Positions 63,746 through 64,000 of a DNA stretch of 64,000 nucleotides are shown one piece after another; within the stretch, counting starts at the first letter, position 1, and each line of letters opens with the position of its first letter. Source of the DNA: Bradyrhizobium embrapense (GTDB lineage Bacteria; Pseudomonadota; Alphaproteobacteria; Rhizobiales; Xanthobacteraceae); assembly GCF_001189235.2 (NCBI RefSeq), contig NZ_LFIP02000003.1:434001-498000 (forward strand), written 5' to 3'. Position numbers and translations under genes: made by a program. The notes below the pieces were generated by a model, which had not been told where the DNA came from, did not search any database, and saw nothing but the letters and a program-made list of their open reading frames with translations.

Positions 63746-63772
63746 ACGCGGCGCCCCGGCGTCGCGTTTTTC
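63746..63772 (+). terminator. Rho-independent terminator of leuA
   Basis: ACGCGGCG pairs with CGTCGCGT (one G-U) around a GC-rich loop, followed by TTTTT. Stem 63746-63767, T-run 63767-63771, directly after the leuA stop. Confidence 0.8.
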
Positions 63773-63851
63773 GTTTGGGGTGCGGAAATCTAAATTCGCG
63801 GTCGTCGGCGCCGGCGATGTTTGTCCGGAAACAAAGTTGCAGACGGGCGCC

Positions 63852-64000
63852 TCATCCGCCGTCGAGCGCGGCGAGGCGATCGGCTTCGGCGATGTCTTCG
63901 ACGGTGTTGGCATTGAAGAACGGATCGAGCGGCTCGGTCGGCCACTCGACCGTTGCCAGCGGATAGCGCGCGGTCCAGCGATCGATCCGGCGCACGTCTT
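63852..64000 (-). CDS. mobA: Molybdenum cofactor guanylyltransferase, C-terminal fragment (gene runs off the window)
   Basis: The reverse strand from the window's end reads [48 protein letters not shown] then TGA at 63852. The motif [15 protein letters not shown] is characteristic of the MobA C-terminus. MobA attaches GMP to molybdopterin to form the bis-MGD cofactor. Only about 48 residues are present, and the 5' end lies beyond 64000. Confidence 0.8.
   Translation of the reverse strand, partial: DVRRIDRWTARYPLATVEWPTEPLDPFFNANTVEDIAEADRLAALDGG

Overview
The window is 64 kb of GC-rich chromosome whose gene content and order fit the Rhizobiales, most probably Bradyrhizobium. The evidence is a circularly permuted tmRNA next to an alphaproteobacterial-type sspB, DUF2336 and DUF3551 proteins, typical rhizobial intergenic palindromes, and strong G/C bias at third codon positions. 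Genes are dense and mostly housekeeping or transport. I see no tRNA, rRNA, CRISPR array, insertion sequence or prophage.

Layout. 1-6.1 kb: the end of an AsmA-like gene, small conserved genes, fumC, sspB, the permuted ssrA, and a paired short-chain chromate transporter. 6.2-9.4 kb: a tripartite tricarboxylate transporter in the order B-A-C, with a terminator hairpin in front of the binding-protein gene. 9.5-17.5 kb: thyA, an acetyltransferase, folA, hflK, hflC, a DUF2065 gene, a Deg/HtrA protease, then serB and miaA diverging from overlapping start codons. 17.5-24.6 kb: branched-chain amino acid genes: a leader peptide with attenuator, ilvB, a threonine dehydratase-like gene, ilvN, a methyltransferase, two exporter-like genes and ilvC. 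24.7-38.3 kb: DUF2336, a membrane adenylate cyclase, a 5'-truncated TetR gene, a sulfatase-fold membrane enzyme, a NEW3/ABC export cassette, an osmoprotectant-type importer with fused permease and binding protein, and an HD-domain protein. 38.3-43.1 kb: two DUF3551 paralogues and a 1257-residue calpain-like protein with six near-identical 107-residue repeats. 43.1-52.4 kb: a ketopantoate reductase-like gene, a nitrate/sulfonate/taurine-type ABC pair and a distant candidate binding protein, a PAP2-like protein, an XRE/MmyB regulator divergent from an NAD(P)-dependent epimerase, a ferredoxin-like protein and a Nudix-like protein. 52.4-59.1 kb: an exported RidA-like protein and a branched-chain amino acid-type ABC operon ending in ppk2. 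59.2-64 kb: a spermidine-synthase-like membrane protein, leuA behind a candidate leucine attenuator, and the 3' end of mobA.

How the parts fit. Branched-chain amino acid synthesis is represented twice (the ilv cluster and leuA), each preceded by a short reading frame rich in the regulating amino acids and by competing hairpins. The tmRNA and the adaptor that delivers its tagged products to ClpXP are neighbours. The most unusual coding feature is the calpain-like repeat protein at 39.3-43.1 kb, probably exported. The less ordinary points are its repeats, the two attenuators, the permuted tmRNA, the serB/miaA overlap and several families of intergenic palindromes.
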